Positions 22,079-31,384 of a stretch of 64,000 nucleotides of DNA are shown here, in pieces (within the stretch, counting starts at the first letter, position 1; every line of letters starts with the position of its first letter). Both the position numbers and the translations under genes were made by a program. Source of the DNA: Argyresthia goedartella (Eukaryota; Arthropoda; Insecta; Lepidoptera; Argyresthiidae); NCBI GenBank assembly GCA_949825045.1, contig OX463813.1, forward strand, positions 1,116,001-1,180,000, written 5' to 3'. The notes under the pieces were generated by a model. It did not search any database. It was not told the DNA's origin and saw only the letters and a program-made list of their open reading frames with translations.

Positions 22079-22500
22079 AGTAGTGTATTATTGGGCACTT
22101 TATCTCATTTTTCGATCCGCTCCGCTTCGCTTCACTCCGCTCCGCTGCGCTCCCCTCGATCGAAGTGAGCCAATGTGCCACAATAATACACACCTTACTC
22201 TTTCGATCGAAATCGATATTCATTAGCTTAATTGTGGCCCCACTTTCACTTTCAATCCGCTCCACTGCGCTCCGCTCGATCGACGTGAGCCAAAATGGCA
22301 CAATAATACACACCTTACCCTCCTCACCGAAATCGATATACATTAGCTTTATTGTGGCTCACTTTTATTCGGAGCTCCGCTCGATTGAAGCAATCTAGAA
22401 TGCTACAATAATGCACACCTCGCTGTTATAGTCTCGAATCGATATGGATCGCGCAAGCATGGAAGTAACAAAAATAAAACATCGACTCACCGTCACGCTG
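22079..22500. repeat. Polinton 1 left terminal inverted repeat with internal repeats
   Basis: The tip matches the reverse complement of 40648 downward. Inside it a ~120-bp unit (CACAATAATACACACC ... ATTAGCTTAATTGTGGC ... CTGCGCTCC) is repeated about three times, near 22181, 22301 and 22402. The other end has one copy, so the two termini differ in length (~420 versus ~220 bp). The inner motif is an inverted copy of the outermost GTGTATTATTGGGCAC, so each end could fold back on itself. Confidence 0.85.
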
Positions 22501-22733
22501 TGTACACCTTACGGGTATCGATAAATAAGACGGATGTAAAAATAAAAACGTCTTCGAGAATCACCTAATTTAGTTTTCAAGTAATTTTCATTTTTTCATC
22601 TTCATTCAATTATTTGGTTTAAATAATTGATTAATTTATTTTTACATCCTCATAACAAGTTTAATGGAAATACTTGTTTATTTTCTATGCCTAATTTTCA
22701 GGTTAGATAGGTAAATGAAAAAAGATAGTTTGT

Positions 22734-24503
22734 TCAAAATACTCCTTTATTATATTGATCATTACCAATCCAATTTCTTATAAGTATTACATGTTTCAGT
22801 GCACATATTTTAGTATGATTTATACACATCAAATCATTAAATTTTGCAATAGGATGATCCCACCAAACATCATCACTGACAGTAACATCAGACTTAATAT
22901 TATTATTGTTATAATTGTTCTTCTTTGTTATTTCAACTAGAGTTTTTAAATTAGGACAACCCATTTCCTCAATATTAGTTACATTACAGTCGATACAAAG
23001 GTCCTTTACCCACTGAATTTTTTCTTGACCCTTCACAAATATTTCATGGTTTTGCAGATATGGTTTTATAACTTTTTTGAACTCATACATGTCAATAAAT
23101 CCTTCTTTCCAGTAAATACCTCGATTTTTCTCAATCCAATTTACATGTTTTTTATCAAAAGGTGTTAAAGATTAATAAGCAAATGGTGGTTTAACTAGAA
23201 ACATTTGTGTATATTTGTTGGTAGCTAAAGCGAATTCTTTAACGATAAAATTATTTTTATAGTCTTTGAAACCTTGCAAATCCACCACTAAGTGTTGTTT
23301 CATTATGATATTTTCTTTACAATGCTCGTCAAACTCTTCTAAACAATCGTTTATTATTAAACAATAGGCACTAGTTTTGTCAGGTATTTCACTTGAGCAT
23401 TCGATTTCAACACGCACATCTACTGGTCTAGTTTTTAGGGTTTCATTTTGACGGCAACAATCAATTACAAATAAAGGTGCTTTAGTTTTGAACTCAGCTG
23501 GATTAAGTAACGGTTCACTACGACGACCGTAATATGACTGTTGGAAGTTTATGTATGCTTCATATATTAAAGAGAATTTATCATGATTGAAATCCGTGTT
23601 TAAACTCTCATAAGGATAATAAACAGAGTTAAGTAATACTTTAACATCCCGTAGATTACAATGATCAAATCGAGAAGAATCAACTGATCCATTAATTTTA
23701 CGATTGGTTTGTAATCCTATTATTACACAGCGAGGCTTCTCTAATTGTGAAGAAGTCTTTATTGCCCATGTATGTTTAGTAGTATGTGGTAAAAGTGGGT
23801 ATTCATACAGATCCCAATTTCTAAATGCAATATTGATGGAACGATCTTTTTCCAAATATTTTTATAAGTTGATTCTTTCTCTGTCTGATACTTTGATATG
23901 TGGGATTCGCCATAGTATTTTAGTAATATAAATTTTTTCTATTACTTCATTTGTAGTTAGCAGTATGGAGTTCAAATTGGTATTACTCCTTAAAAGAACT
24001 AGTTCATGTTTACAATTGATCATTATTTTCTTATAGTCTTCAGCAAACCCTAAAATCTTGTTGAGTGGTAAGTTCACTGTGAATTTTCCTCCTTTTACCT
24101 TATTTCCATCAACACCCCATCCCCAATTTTTGCTAGCATTGTTTTCTAGCTCACTCATTGACATAAAAGACTTCATAGTTGTTGTAACACCAACATTTTT
24201 TACCCTGTCTATCTCAACTCCGTTTAACTCATAACGAATATCTTGAAAAAGGAACAGAATTGCATTATTTGTAAAATCCATAGTTGGCATTATTTCTTTG
24301 GTAACACTGTTAGTAATCTTAAGTGACCCTTCGATGTATAGTGAACTTTCAGATGGTAAAAGGTAAAGAACTTGTTGATTGACTGGTATACGGATTTAAT
24401 CATTATTGTTGTAGCTGGTGATGTATGGTTTGTATGAATGAAACTGGTAATTTTCAATACTATTATCGTATGTTAGAGGTTTGGAGATGTTTAAAATACT
24501 CAT
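22734..24503 (-). pseudogene. Polinton major capsid protein (hexon-like), copy 1
   Basis: One frame of 590 codons starts at ATG 24503 (MSILNISKPLTYDNS) and is interrupted by three nonsense codons, at 24396-24398, 23862-23864 and 23172-23174, with no frameshift. The first ~430 residues match the copy 2 protein and resemble the double-jelly-roll capsid proteins of insect Polinton/adintovirus elements (for example LYIEGSLKI, LFQDIRYELNGVEIDRVKNVG, INIAFRNWDLYEYPLLP). After KPPFAY the frame goes on for ~155 residues. That tail has GCPNLKTL and a C-x(2)-H-x(3)-CAL-x(2)-H pattern that may bind metal; its function is unknown to me. The assignment rests on recognition and on its place beside the penton-like gene, not on a database search. 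Confidence 0.75.
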
Positions 24504-24636
24504 TTTATGATGTTTAATAATTTAAGAATTTTTTTATTTTCCTTCGTCGGTTTTCGTGGACGAGATGTTTTTTTTGTTATTTCTCGACTGGTACTAGATT
24601 TAATTGATGGTTATAGAGCCTTTTTATTAAAATCGA

Positions 24637-25308
24637 TCATCTTTTCTTTAGATGCAAATAGAGTTGGATCCCTTCTTGTCGAAAATTTATAAGATTATTT
24701 TCAGCATCCAATATTCTAATAGTAATATTGTTAACACTGGTATGATTTATAGGAAAGTAGATAATATTTTTTGGCGTTTCTATAATTCTATATCCTGGCG
24801 GGACGTTAGGTGCAAATTCATATATAATATGACTTGGTTCTTCGTTCACAAAAGACCCGCTCACGATATCACATTCGATTCGTACTGTGGTCGTAGGTAA
24901 AATGCTGATAGGAAAGTGAGAGTCATGCCATATATTTCTTTTTAAGATCTCTTTACCATAACCTAAAATGGATCCAATTGAATTTTCTTTTTCAAAATTA
25001 ACATCCTTTGAACAAAACAACTTTGTCGTCAAGGTATTATTGTTGCATGTTATTTTTAAATCACAATCTTTCACATTTTGTTTTAGAAAATCGTTTATGT
25101 CTTCAAGTTCATAAGAACCTTCAGGTATTTTAACGCTTTCGTCTTCGCCATAGTAGAATATATTGTTTTTCTCATCTATATTTGGAATAGAATTGAATGT
25201 TGAAAAATACAAAAGACCTAATTCGTAATCACTATCGAGTTGTAAAGGTGGTGAATAGTATGTTGATAAAAAAGAATCATTCGCTGTCATAGACACTGTG
25301 AAGGACAT
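24637..25308 (-). CDS. Polinton penton-like minor capsid protein, copy 1
   Basis: 223 codons from ATG at 25308 (MSFTVSMTANDS). A TTG-initiated extension to 25326 is unlikely. The sequence is beta-strand-rich and of single-jelly-roll size, with PPLQLDSDYELGLLYFSTFN near the start and NVPPGYRIIETPKNIIYFPINHTSVNNITIRILD near the end (quoted in parts). This fits the Polinton vertex capsid protein and it lies directly upstream of the major capsid gene. A TATA-like TTATAAATA lies ~40 bp upstream (25346-25357). The copy 2 homologue lacks 13 residues near the N-terminus. Unlike most genes here it is unbroken in this copy. Confidence 0.72.
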   Translation of the reverse strand: MSFTVSMTANDSFLSTYYSPPLQLDSDYELGLLYFSTFNSIPNIDEKNNIFYYGEDESVKIPEGSYELEDINDFLKQNVKDCDLKITCNNNTLTTKLFCSKDVNFEKENSIGSILGYGKEILKRNIWHDSHFPISILPTTTVRIECDIVSGSFVNEEPSHIIYEFAPNVPPGYRIIETPKNIIYFPINHTSVNNITIRILDAENNLINFRQEGIQLYLHLKKR

Positions 25309-25342
25309 GATGAAACTGAACACCAAAGTTCAGATACATGTT

Positions 25343-25358
25343 ATTTATAAATATTTAC
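25343..25358 (-). promoter_or_regulatory. TATA-like box upstream of the penton-like gene
   Basis: The minus strand reads AAATATTTATAAATAACATG, ~40 bp before the start codon. A similar TATAAATA precedes the fibre-like gene (~27766). It could be a shared late-type promoter, but that is inference from AT-rich sequence. Confidence 0.35.
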
Positions 25359-25378
25359 CCCAAAATTGACGTAAAAAT

Positions 25379-25690
25379 TTAATACATGTTTGAAGTTTCA
25401 TACGTCTGATACTGATTAAAGTTATAACAAATTTTAATGTTTTGTAGATAATTTAAAAGTTTGAGTGGTGGTCTAAGATCACCAAAACTATCAAAATATT
25501 CACAGTTTTTATTTATTTTTGCATAGGCTACCCAATGAGTTCCAGGTCTATCCGAACTATCTAAGTTAACAACTGCACATTCATATTTATATGGTTTTTT
25601 AGGAAGTCCATCCCTCATGAACACACCTCGAAAAAACGGAATTTCCAAAGTGATGTTAATAATATCAAGATTAGATAGTGGTTTGGATTT
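25379..25690 (-). pseudogene. Adenain-like cysteine protease, copy 1 (no catalytic Cys seen)
   Basis: The open part (25379-25648, 89 codons) has IPFFRGVFMRDGLPKKP, then SDRPGTHWVAYAK with the catalytic His, and CEYFDSFGDLRPP with the Asp. These are hallmarks of the Polinton/adenovirus maturation protease (C48/C5 type), which trims capsid precursors. The chain ends at YETSNMY, soon after the NQYQ segment. The Cys-containing segment that normally follows is not present in this frame in either copy. Upstream residues toward the PLA2 gene (SNLDIINITL) are in frame before the first Met. A degraded gene. Confidence 0.78.
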
Positions 25691-26432
25691 CCTTTTCCTT
25701 GGTTTTTTGTCTGACGAACAAACAATCCGTCCCCTTTTTTATATGGTTTTATGTAAAGACCTTTACCAATTGCGATAGATTCCATCATTTTATTATGACG
25801 TTCAGATTCGTGTAAATTCTTTTTAGTTGCTTGATAATCGTGTACAGCCTTTGCTATACCAGCCGCACCTCCAGCTAATGACCCTTATGCTGAAAGGCCC
25901 GCAAATATTGGAATGAGAGGTAAAATCCCACCGGTTTTTGGTATTGGTATAATTCTAGGTAGTTTTACTTGACAATTTTTTGGAAAACTTTTTTTGCTGC
26001 TAAATACATGTATTTAATTGCAGATTTGTTACTCTTAGGTTTATATTTTTTTAGTTTAGCTCTCAAACCCTTAACAACTTTTTTAAAATTTTTTACACCA
26101 CCTCCTACTTTGACTTTAGTTTTCATCACTTTATTAACTAACCAAGAAACTATTTTTTCACCTTTACTAGCATCTTTGGCATGCATTATTTTTTTCGCCA
26201 TGTCGATTAATTGAATGTCAGCTTTTTTACGATATTCGCTATTATTAGAAGTGTATGCAATATCGTGTTGCATACATGCTTTATCTAATTTGTTGATACC
26301 TCTTTCTCCTCTTGCTAAACGTTTTATTAAGCGTGTACCTGGACCACAGTACTGATAGCCAGGTAGATGTAACTCGAAAGGTAGATTATTTATTACAGTG
26401 TTAACAAGTCCTCCACATGTCATTATCCGCAC
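25691..26432 (-). pseudogene. PLA2-domain minor capsid protein, copy 1
   Basis: Starts at ATG 26432 (MRIMTCGGLVNTVINNLP). Residues ~23-75 form a phospholipase A2-like fold: LPGYQYCGPGT is the calcium loop and CMQHDIAYT holds the catalytic His-Asp pair. This type occurs in parvovirus VP1 and in Polinton/adintovirus capsid proteins, where it is thought to help the particle breach membranes. A lysine-rich middle (KVVKGLRAKLKKYKPK) follows. The first open stretch ends at 25965. Beyond it, other frames continue with PIFAGLSA, a stop, then a Gly/Ala-rich segment (GSLAGGAAGIAKAV) and GKGLYIKPYKKG. The gene once reached ~25700, so the C-terminal part is broken by a frameshift and a stop. Confidence 0.82.
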
Positions 26433-26476
26433 ATTAATGTTGATAATACAAAGGTTCTTTTTCTTTTATATTTATG

Positions 26477-27409
26477 TCATTGTACCAAGTCACATTGTCT
26501 AATCCAACTGTTTTCATTATTACTCAACCCCAACCAGTTTACAAAAAGTTTATTTCCCTTTCTTTTGAGAACTCTTTCAATCAAATAAATATCACCGTAT
26601 TTTGTTTTTAGAAGTTCTTTTTCATAAAAAAAACCTTTGATCAAGTTTTGTTTTTTATCTTGTAAATAATAAGTCATCGGATTTGTTTTATTAATACTTT
26701 TAATAACAAATATTTCTGAAGACAAATTTGGAGTATATCCTTTATCAAAACAACTTTTGTATTTGCTCACACACACATGATAACCTACCTTAAAGTTATT
26801 CCTTTTTTGAGGGGGTAGTTTATTTTGAGACTTGTATATGTTTTTTGTAACAATTCTAGTATTTTGTTGATTTACATCTATTGATTTACATCCAATCGTT
26901 CTATGTTTAGAAGCATTGTAACTATTAATCACGTTAGTTATGGGGTCAACTAACCATTTATGATTACCATTCAAACTGAAATGTTTAAATAGTTTAGTTT
27001 TAAGCGTTCTAATTAGTCTTTCAACAATTGAAGCTTTTTTAACTGAAAATGTAGAGTAATGATTAATATTATACAATTTCATAAGTTTCTGAAAATTTTG
27101 GTTATAAAACTCCGTTCCTTGATCTGTTTGCAAATTATTAGGGGATCTTCCAGATTTAAGTATATCGTGGAAACATTTGGCAACTTCCATCATTGATTTA
27201 GACATAAGAGGTTTTATCCATGCGAATTTCGAGAATGCATCAATGACCACCAAAATAAACTTATAACCACTATTTTGATGGGAAAACGATCTTATATCTA
27301 TTAAATGAGCTTGCCATAGATCATCTATTCCTTTCAACACCATATATCTACGCGGGAAATTTCTACGTGCTTGTTTATGAATCTCATCAATAATTTGTTG
27401 TCTGCTCAT
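26477..27409 (-). CDS. Polinton integrase with chromodomain, copy 1 (first catalytic Asp changed)
   Basis: 310 codons, starting MSRQQIIDEIHKQARRNFPRR. It is a retroviral-type (rve) integrase. The core begins at DLWQAHLID, passes LVVIDAFSKFAWIKPL and QTDQGTEFYNQNF (second Asp), and reaches ASIVERLIRTLK (Glu). In copy 2 the first motif is DLWQADLID; here the Asp is His (codon change GAT to CAT), so strand transfer should be lost. The C-terminal ~45 residues (YLIERVLKRKGNKLFVNWLGLSNNENSWI) form a chromodomain, which often guides integration to certain chromatin. The length is full. This protein would insert the element and create the 6-bp duplication. Confidence 0.9.
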   Translation of the reverse strand: MSRQQIIDEIHKQARRNFPRRYMVLKGIDDLWQAHLIDIRSFSHQNSGYKFILVVIDAFSKFAWIKPLMSKSMMEVAKCFHDILKSGRSPNNLQTDQGTEFYNQNFQKLMKLYNINHYSTFSVKKASIVERLIRTLKTKLFKHFSLNGNHKWLVDPITNVINSYNASKHRTIGCKSIDVNQQNTRIVTKNIYKSQNKLPPQKRNNFKVGYHVCVSKYKSCFDKGYTPNLSSEIFVIKSINKTNPMTYYLQDKKQNLIKGFFYEKELLKTKYGDIYLIERVLKRKGNKLFVNWLGLSNNENSWIRQCDLVQ

Positions 27410-27422
27410 AATTATTATACTT

Positions 27423-27713
27423 TTAATACTTTTTGTGAAATTTTAGTAATTTCATCTTTTGTGAAGTAATTTGTCTTAAGTCGACAAATGAATCTATATA
27501 TTTTTTTAAATATGCAAGCTCATCAACGAATTCTTGCCTTGTTAGTGTTAACTTAATCAATTTATCAACGTATGCCTTATTTACAGCTTCGTCGCTAGTT
27601 CGAGGTGAATTCAGACCTTACAGACGAGCGTGATGTAAATCTATATCACCCTCTTTATTTTGTGATTGTCGCAATCTTTTGTGTACGTGATGACCAAATT
27701 TGTCAATATTCAT
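27423..27713 (-). pseudogene. Small fibre-like/coiled protein, copy 1
   Basis: Starts MNIDKFGHHVHKRLR. A nonsense TAA falls in DLHHARL-stop-GLNSPRTSDEAVNKAYVDKL; the copy 2 homologue (50776-51066, 96 codons) is open there. The GLNSP...EAVNKAYVD segment resembles the N-terminal repeats of phage and viral fibre proteins (the pattern L-x-x-P-x(4)-D-A-V-x-K-x-Y-V-D). The rest looks helical. A receptor-binding or spike role is a guess from this motif. It sits between the integrase and DUF8207-like genes. Confidence 0.6.
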
Positions 27714-27763
27714 TTTTATGGTGTTGACTTCTCGGGTGATAATAACACAATGATACATTTAAG

Positions 27764-27776
27764 ATATTTATAGATA
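27764..27776 (-). promoter_or_regulatory. TATA-like box before the fibre-like gene
   Basis: The minus strand reads ATCTATAAATATCTT about 55 bp before ATG 27713. The same motif is present in copy 2 near 51118-51128. It is weak evidence in AT-rich DNA. Confidence 0.3.
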
Positions 27777-27781
27777 TTAAT

Positions 27782-28847
27782 TTAATCTATGATTCCACTT
27801 TCATGCAACTCACTTAAGATTGACATTATTTCACCGTCATGACCAGTGTTGCCAGCATCACGAGATGCAACAAGTAATTTTAATCTATCTACTAACTCGT
27901 TAGGATCATCCCAATAAACGTAATCTGTATTTTTTTTAAATCGCTTCAATACAGGTAAACCAGCACCTTTACTTATATTTTCAACACTGCTGGAAGTGCT
28001 TTTATTATTTTTGAATAGTGGTTTGATAATACTTAGATACCTATAGCCTTTATTTGATTTAATGGGTTTCGTTGAATCAAAATCTCTTCGATGCGCATTA
28101 GTGACCAATAGTAATTGTTTATAGTTTTCCATATCCCCAGAGGTAACTTGGTTCATATCAGGAGATTTCTTAAATAACAATTCTTTCAAACCGGGTGTTT
28201 CTTCATACTTGGTTCCATTGATGATAAAAAACTTGTCTTTTATTATGACTCTACAAGATCCTAACATATGTTTCCCGCGAACAACTCTTTCACCAAAGGG
28301 AACATCTTGGTAAACATTGGAACTGATTGAGTAAGTTAGGGAGCTGTTAGGTCTATCATCAGTATCTGTAGCAGTGTTGTATGAAATATTAGATACATTA
28401 GATTGATTGATTTCGGTTTCTGATTCACTTGAATTGTCTTTTTCTGGTGGATTTTCAAACACTGTCTTTTCTTGTACTATATCACTATCACTGTCATTAT
28501 AATCATCTAAAGTTAGATCATCAGAGTTGCTGTGTTTACGTTTTTTGATTTTCAGCTTAAGTGTTTTTTTTTGCACGAGTGTTTCCATCTGTATATTCTT
28601 TTGATACTTGTTTTTCAGAAATCTGATTTAATGAATCAGTAATTGGTTTAAACATTGTCTGTAAAGCTAAATTATTGTTGTCCTTAAGTTCTTTAATCTG
28701 TTTTACTTTTCTTCTAACTGCATCAGCAGATTTAACAATCTCTTTTTTTAACGTCTTTTCTAGCTGCATTTTGTGTCTTGTCTCCACAACACCACTTGCA
28801 TTAGTGAAGAAATTGTAGGTTTTCAAAACATAAATACAAAATAACAC
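27782..28847 (-). pseudogene. DUF8207-like Polinton protein with coiled-coil N-terminus, copy 1
   Basis: Two overlapping open stretches make up the gene. The N-terminal one (28557-28847) is a charged helix (MQLEKTLKKEIVKSADAVRR...KQIKELKDNNNLALQTMFKP). The C-terminal one (27782-28588) has an acidic linker, ETPGLKELLFKKSPD, LLLVTNAHRRDFDS, and ends YVYWDDPNELVDRLKLLVAS...ILSELHESGIID. That last block is a widespread domain of Polinton-associated proteins, which I recall as DUF8207; its biochemical role is unknown to me. The two stretches are out of frame at a poly-A tract of the coding strand. It is 9 bases long here and 10 in copy 2, so the frame differs between the copies. The internal start METLVQKK may be incidental. 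Confidence 0.7.
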
Positions 28848-28849
28848 TT

Positions 28850-29536
28850 TTATTTTTCAACAATAAAGGTATCGAATTTCATCCTATAACAACCTTTATT
28901 TTTTTCACAATCTTTGTTAATGATAAGATAATTATATGGTTCACTCCAAATTTTGGAACACATTTTTCTAAAATCATTCCAACCCATGTCAACATTGACG
29001 TGTTCATCGTAAACATGTTTCATATTTATCTCATCCTGCTTGAACAGTACAATAAGACTTGCATTATCACGTATAAGTTGTTTGGGTACTTTACTGTAAG
29101 TTTGATTGAGGTAAAAAGAATCTATATTTTTATGTCTTCCCATAGCAAAGTAGTCTCTTATACTGGTTTGATTTTCACATGCGACATCATCAAATATAAT
29201 TATTGAATTAGGTAGCGCATTTTGTGGCTTCAAAACGTCTTCTTTGTCATGATATTTTGTGAATCCAATCGATAGAACTAAACTAAATACATGTTCTAAA
29301 TATAAATATTTAGATTGAAATAGGGTTTTACAGTAAACGTAAACATTTTTAAAGCAGAGTCCATTTTCATGGAGTAAGAGACCTATCATCAAATTGGTTT
29401 TAACACAGTTAGATGGACCACAAATAATGAAACGAATTGAGTTTGGTAGAAGAGAGCCGTGCCTTATTTCTTCTTTTATATTTTTAAAACTATATTTGTG
29501 AAGTTCCAGTGAATTTTTCTGTTTTACAAACCTCAT
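28850..29536 (-). CDS. Packaging ATPase (FtsK/A32 type), copy 1, Walker A mutated
   Basis: 228 codons, starting MRFVKQKNSLELHKYSF. The P-loop reads FIICGPSNCVKTNLM. The conserved Gly before Lys-Thr is Val here and Gly in copy 2 (GPSNCGKTN), so ATP binding should be impaired. Walker B is NSIIIFDDVACE, followed by YFAMGRHKNIDSFYLNQTY with sensor-like polar residues. Length and motif order fit the Polinton/virophage/poxvirus A32 family that pumps DNA into capsids. It lies just upstream of the DUF8207-like gene (2-bp gap). The frame is otherwise open. Confidence 0.88.
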   Translation of the reverse strand: MRFVKQKNSLELHKYSFKNIKEEIRHGSLLPNSIRFIICGPSNCVKTNLMIGLLLHENGLCFKNVYVYCKTLFQSKYLYLEHVFSLVLSIGFTKYHDKEDVLKPQNALPNSIIIFDDVACENQTSIRDYFAMGRHKNIDSFYLNQTYSKVPKQLIRDNASLIVLFKQDEINMKHVYDEHVNVDMGWNDFRKMCSKIWSEPYNYLIINKDCEKNKGCYRMKFDTFIVEK

Positions 29537-29980
29537 CTTGAATAAGTGTAAGGTTCATACTCTACGACTGTTTAGAATACAATGACTTTCTCAGCAATTT
29601 ATCATAGAATTTAAAGGTAGGACTTATTTGTGCACTACAGTTTCAGGACATGAAATATGTTGTGGGGTTGGACGATAATTTGTATGGTAACTTTCAAAAC
29701 ATGATAAGTCACAGAAATATCATTTTGTTTAAAAATTATAGGTAACTTGTTATTTTCTATGGACACTATGATTTGAGTGCATTTATCTCGACTCCATATT
29801 CGATGGACAAATAACGTTTTTAGTTACTCCTCATATACTATAATATATATATATAATAAAAAAAAAAGTATTTTAAGATATAAACTGTATATAATATTTG
29901 AGACTAAGTTGTAAAGGTTTTAATGTACAAAATTTAACAAAATTACAAACTAACCTATCACTAGAAATAACTACATTTTT
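29537..29980. other. non-coding gap between ATPase and spliced gene
   Basis: AT-rich, with a TA-rich stretch at 29838-29870. No open reading frame of note. It would hold the ATPase promoter and the polyadenylation site of the spliced gene; no motif is clear. Confidence 0.5.
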
Positions 29981-30603
29981 TTAATAACTATCTCTTATCC
30001 TTTTTGCAATTTTCTTAACAAGATTATCGGTCATATCCATAATTTCGTAAATTGGATCTAACATGATGTGCTGAGCGCTCACAATAGGCTCCGACCCCTG
30101 CAACGTTGACTGGTTGCTACTGCTTGCGCTGTGTGGCTCCACGAGGTCGAACACCTGATAAGATAAATAGATAAATCATTTATTCAGTAAACATGGCACA
30201 CAGTTACACACATAAATTATGAACAACAAAAATATAAATTACATTAACAATGCATTTTGTAAACTATAAAACAAAAACATTTAAAACGGATGCACAACAG
30301 TGGCCCAAGTACATGAATTATTAAATAGATAAAAGAGATAATTATGTATTAATTATATAAGTTTAATAGAAACTTCACCTGGATCTTAATAAGTCGTAAT
30401 CCCTTTCGTGGCTGCTTACACATCACGAATGATCCACCATCCTCCACAGAAGACCTCGTCCTAGGTCTACTTGGAGATTTCGTCTTTATATCTGTGAGAG
30501 GAGGTAGCGGTAAAGCCGGAGCAGGGGGAACTTCCTGCACATCGCTGTCATATCCAGCTAACATATTCTGCACGTAGTAATATGGGTTGGTGTCCTCTGT
30601 CAT
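29981..30603 (-). CDS. Spliced Polinton gene, 132 aa, unknown function, copy 1
   Basis: Two coding exons: 30379-30603 (75 codons, starting MTEDTNPYYYVQNMLAGYDS) and 29981-30154 (57 codons plus TAA, ending KKIAKRIRDSY). The donor CAG|GTGAAG and the acceptor TATCTTATCAG|GTG join in phase 0. The intron is 30155-30378. A 5' UTR intron is also likely (30608-30940; donor TTTTG|GTAAGTAAGC, acceptor TTTTTTTCAG|AATAATG). The protein has a proline-rich middle (PPAPALPLPPL), a basic SPSRPRTRS patch and a basic C-terminal helix. I recognise no domain. Copy 2 keeps both exons, splice sites and frame, with one added codon. That, in a region full of broken genes, is the argument that the gene is real. Confidence 0.6.
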
Positions 30604-31215
30604 TATTCTGAAAAAAAAAATAGGTGTTATAAAATGGACGGACACTCTAACGATGATGGAAATCATCGTGAGGAAACCTTCATTGCTCCATAACTGCGGC
30701 GATTGACTAACCCCCTGTCACGAAAAATGGAGTATTGAATCACTGGCTGAAAGTGGGCACAGTTGTTCCTCTACCACCCCGTATGGGAAAAGGCGTGTCG
30801 CTATGTTATGTTATAAAATAGATGTCTGGTGACAGACGGACGGACATCCAAGTCTCAGTAATAGGGTCCAGTTTTTACCTTTGGGTACGACCCTAAAAAA
30901 ATATAATTAGAACGAGAACATTAATCTTGAGCTTACTTACCAAAATTAAAGCTGGTATTCGAACACGTGTATTTCTTTCGATCTCGTCGGCGTGAATGAA
31001 ACTTGTAAGGCACCGGTAGTCATAATTCCACAAAATGGATCATATTTCGACCTGCTCATCAAAATGTTATACTCAACTACTTAATAAAACCCGATGCGTG
31101 AGACTCAAAAATAAATATGCAATGGAAGCGATTTTGAAGTCAAACGCGCTAAACCAAAAGGGGAACTAAGCTCTCTAAACGTCATAATAACATTATATTA
31201 GTTGTTGATATCTAA

Positions 31216-31230
31216 GGTTTATATATAAGG
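31216..31230 (-). promoter_or_regulatory. TATA box for the spliced 132-aa gene
   Basis: The minus strand reads CCTTATATATAAACC, between the polymerase gene end and the inferred 5' UTR exon (30941 to ~31190). The position suits a TATA box about 30 bp before the transcript start. Copy 2 has the same sequence near 54570. Confidence 0.4.
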
Positions 31231-31384
31231 TGTTAAATAAAACAAACTTATAGCTTTAAGAACATTTATTAAATCTATAACAATATAAGGATCTACATTA
31301 ATTTTATCAATAAACAAAACAATGACCACCCACATCGATCATTTATGCAATACAGCATACCAACCTTATAACTAACATTTAATT

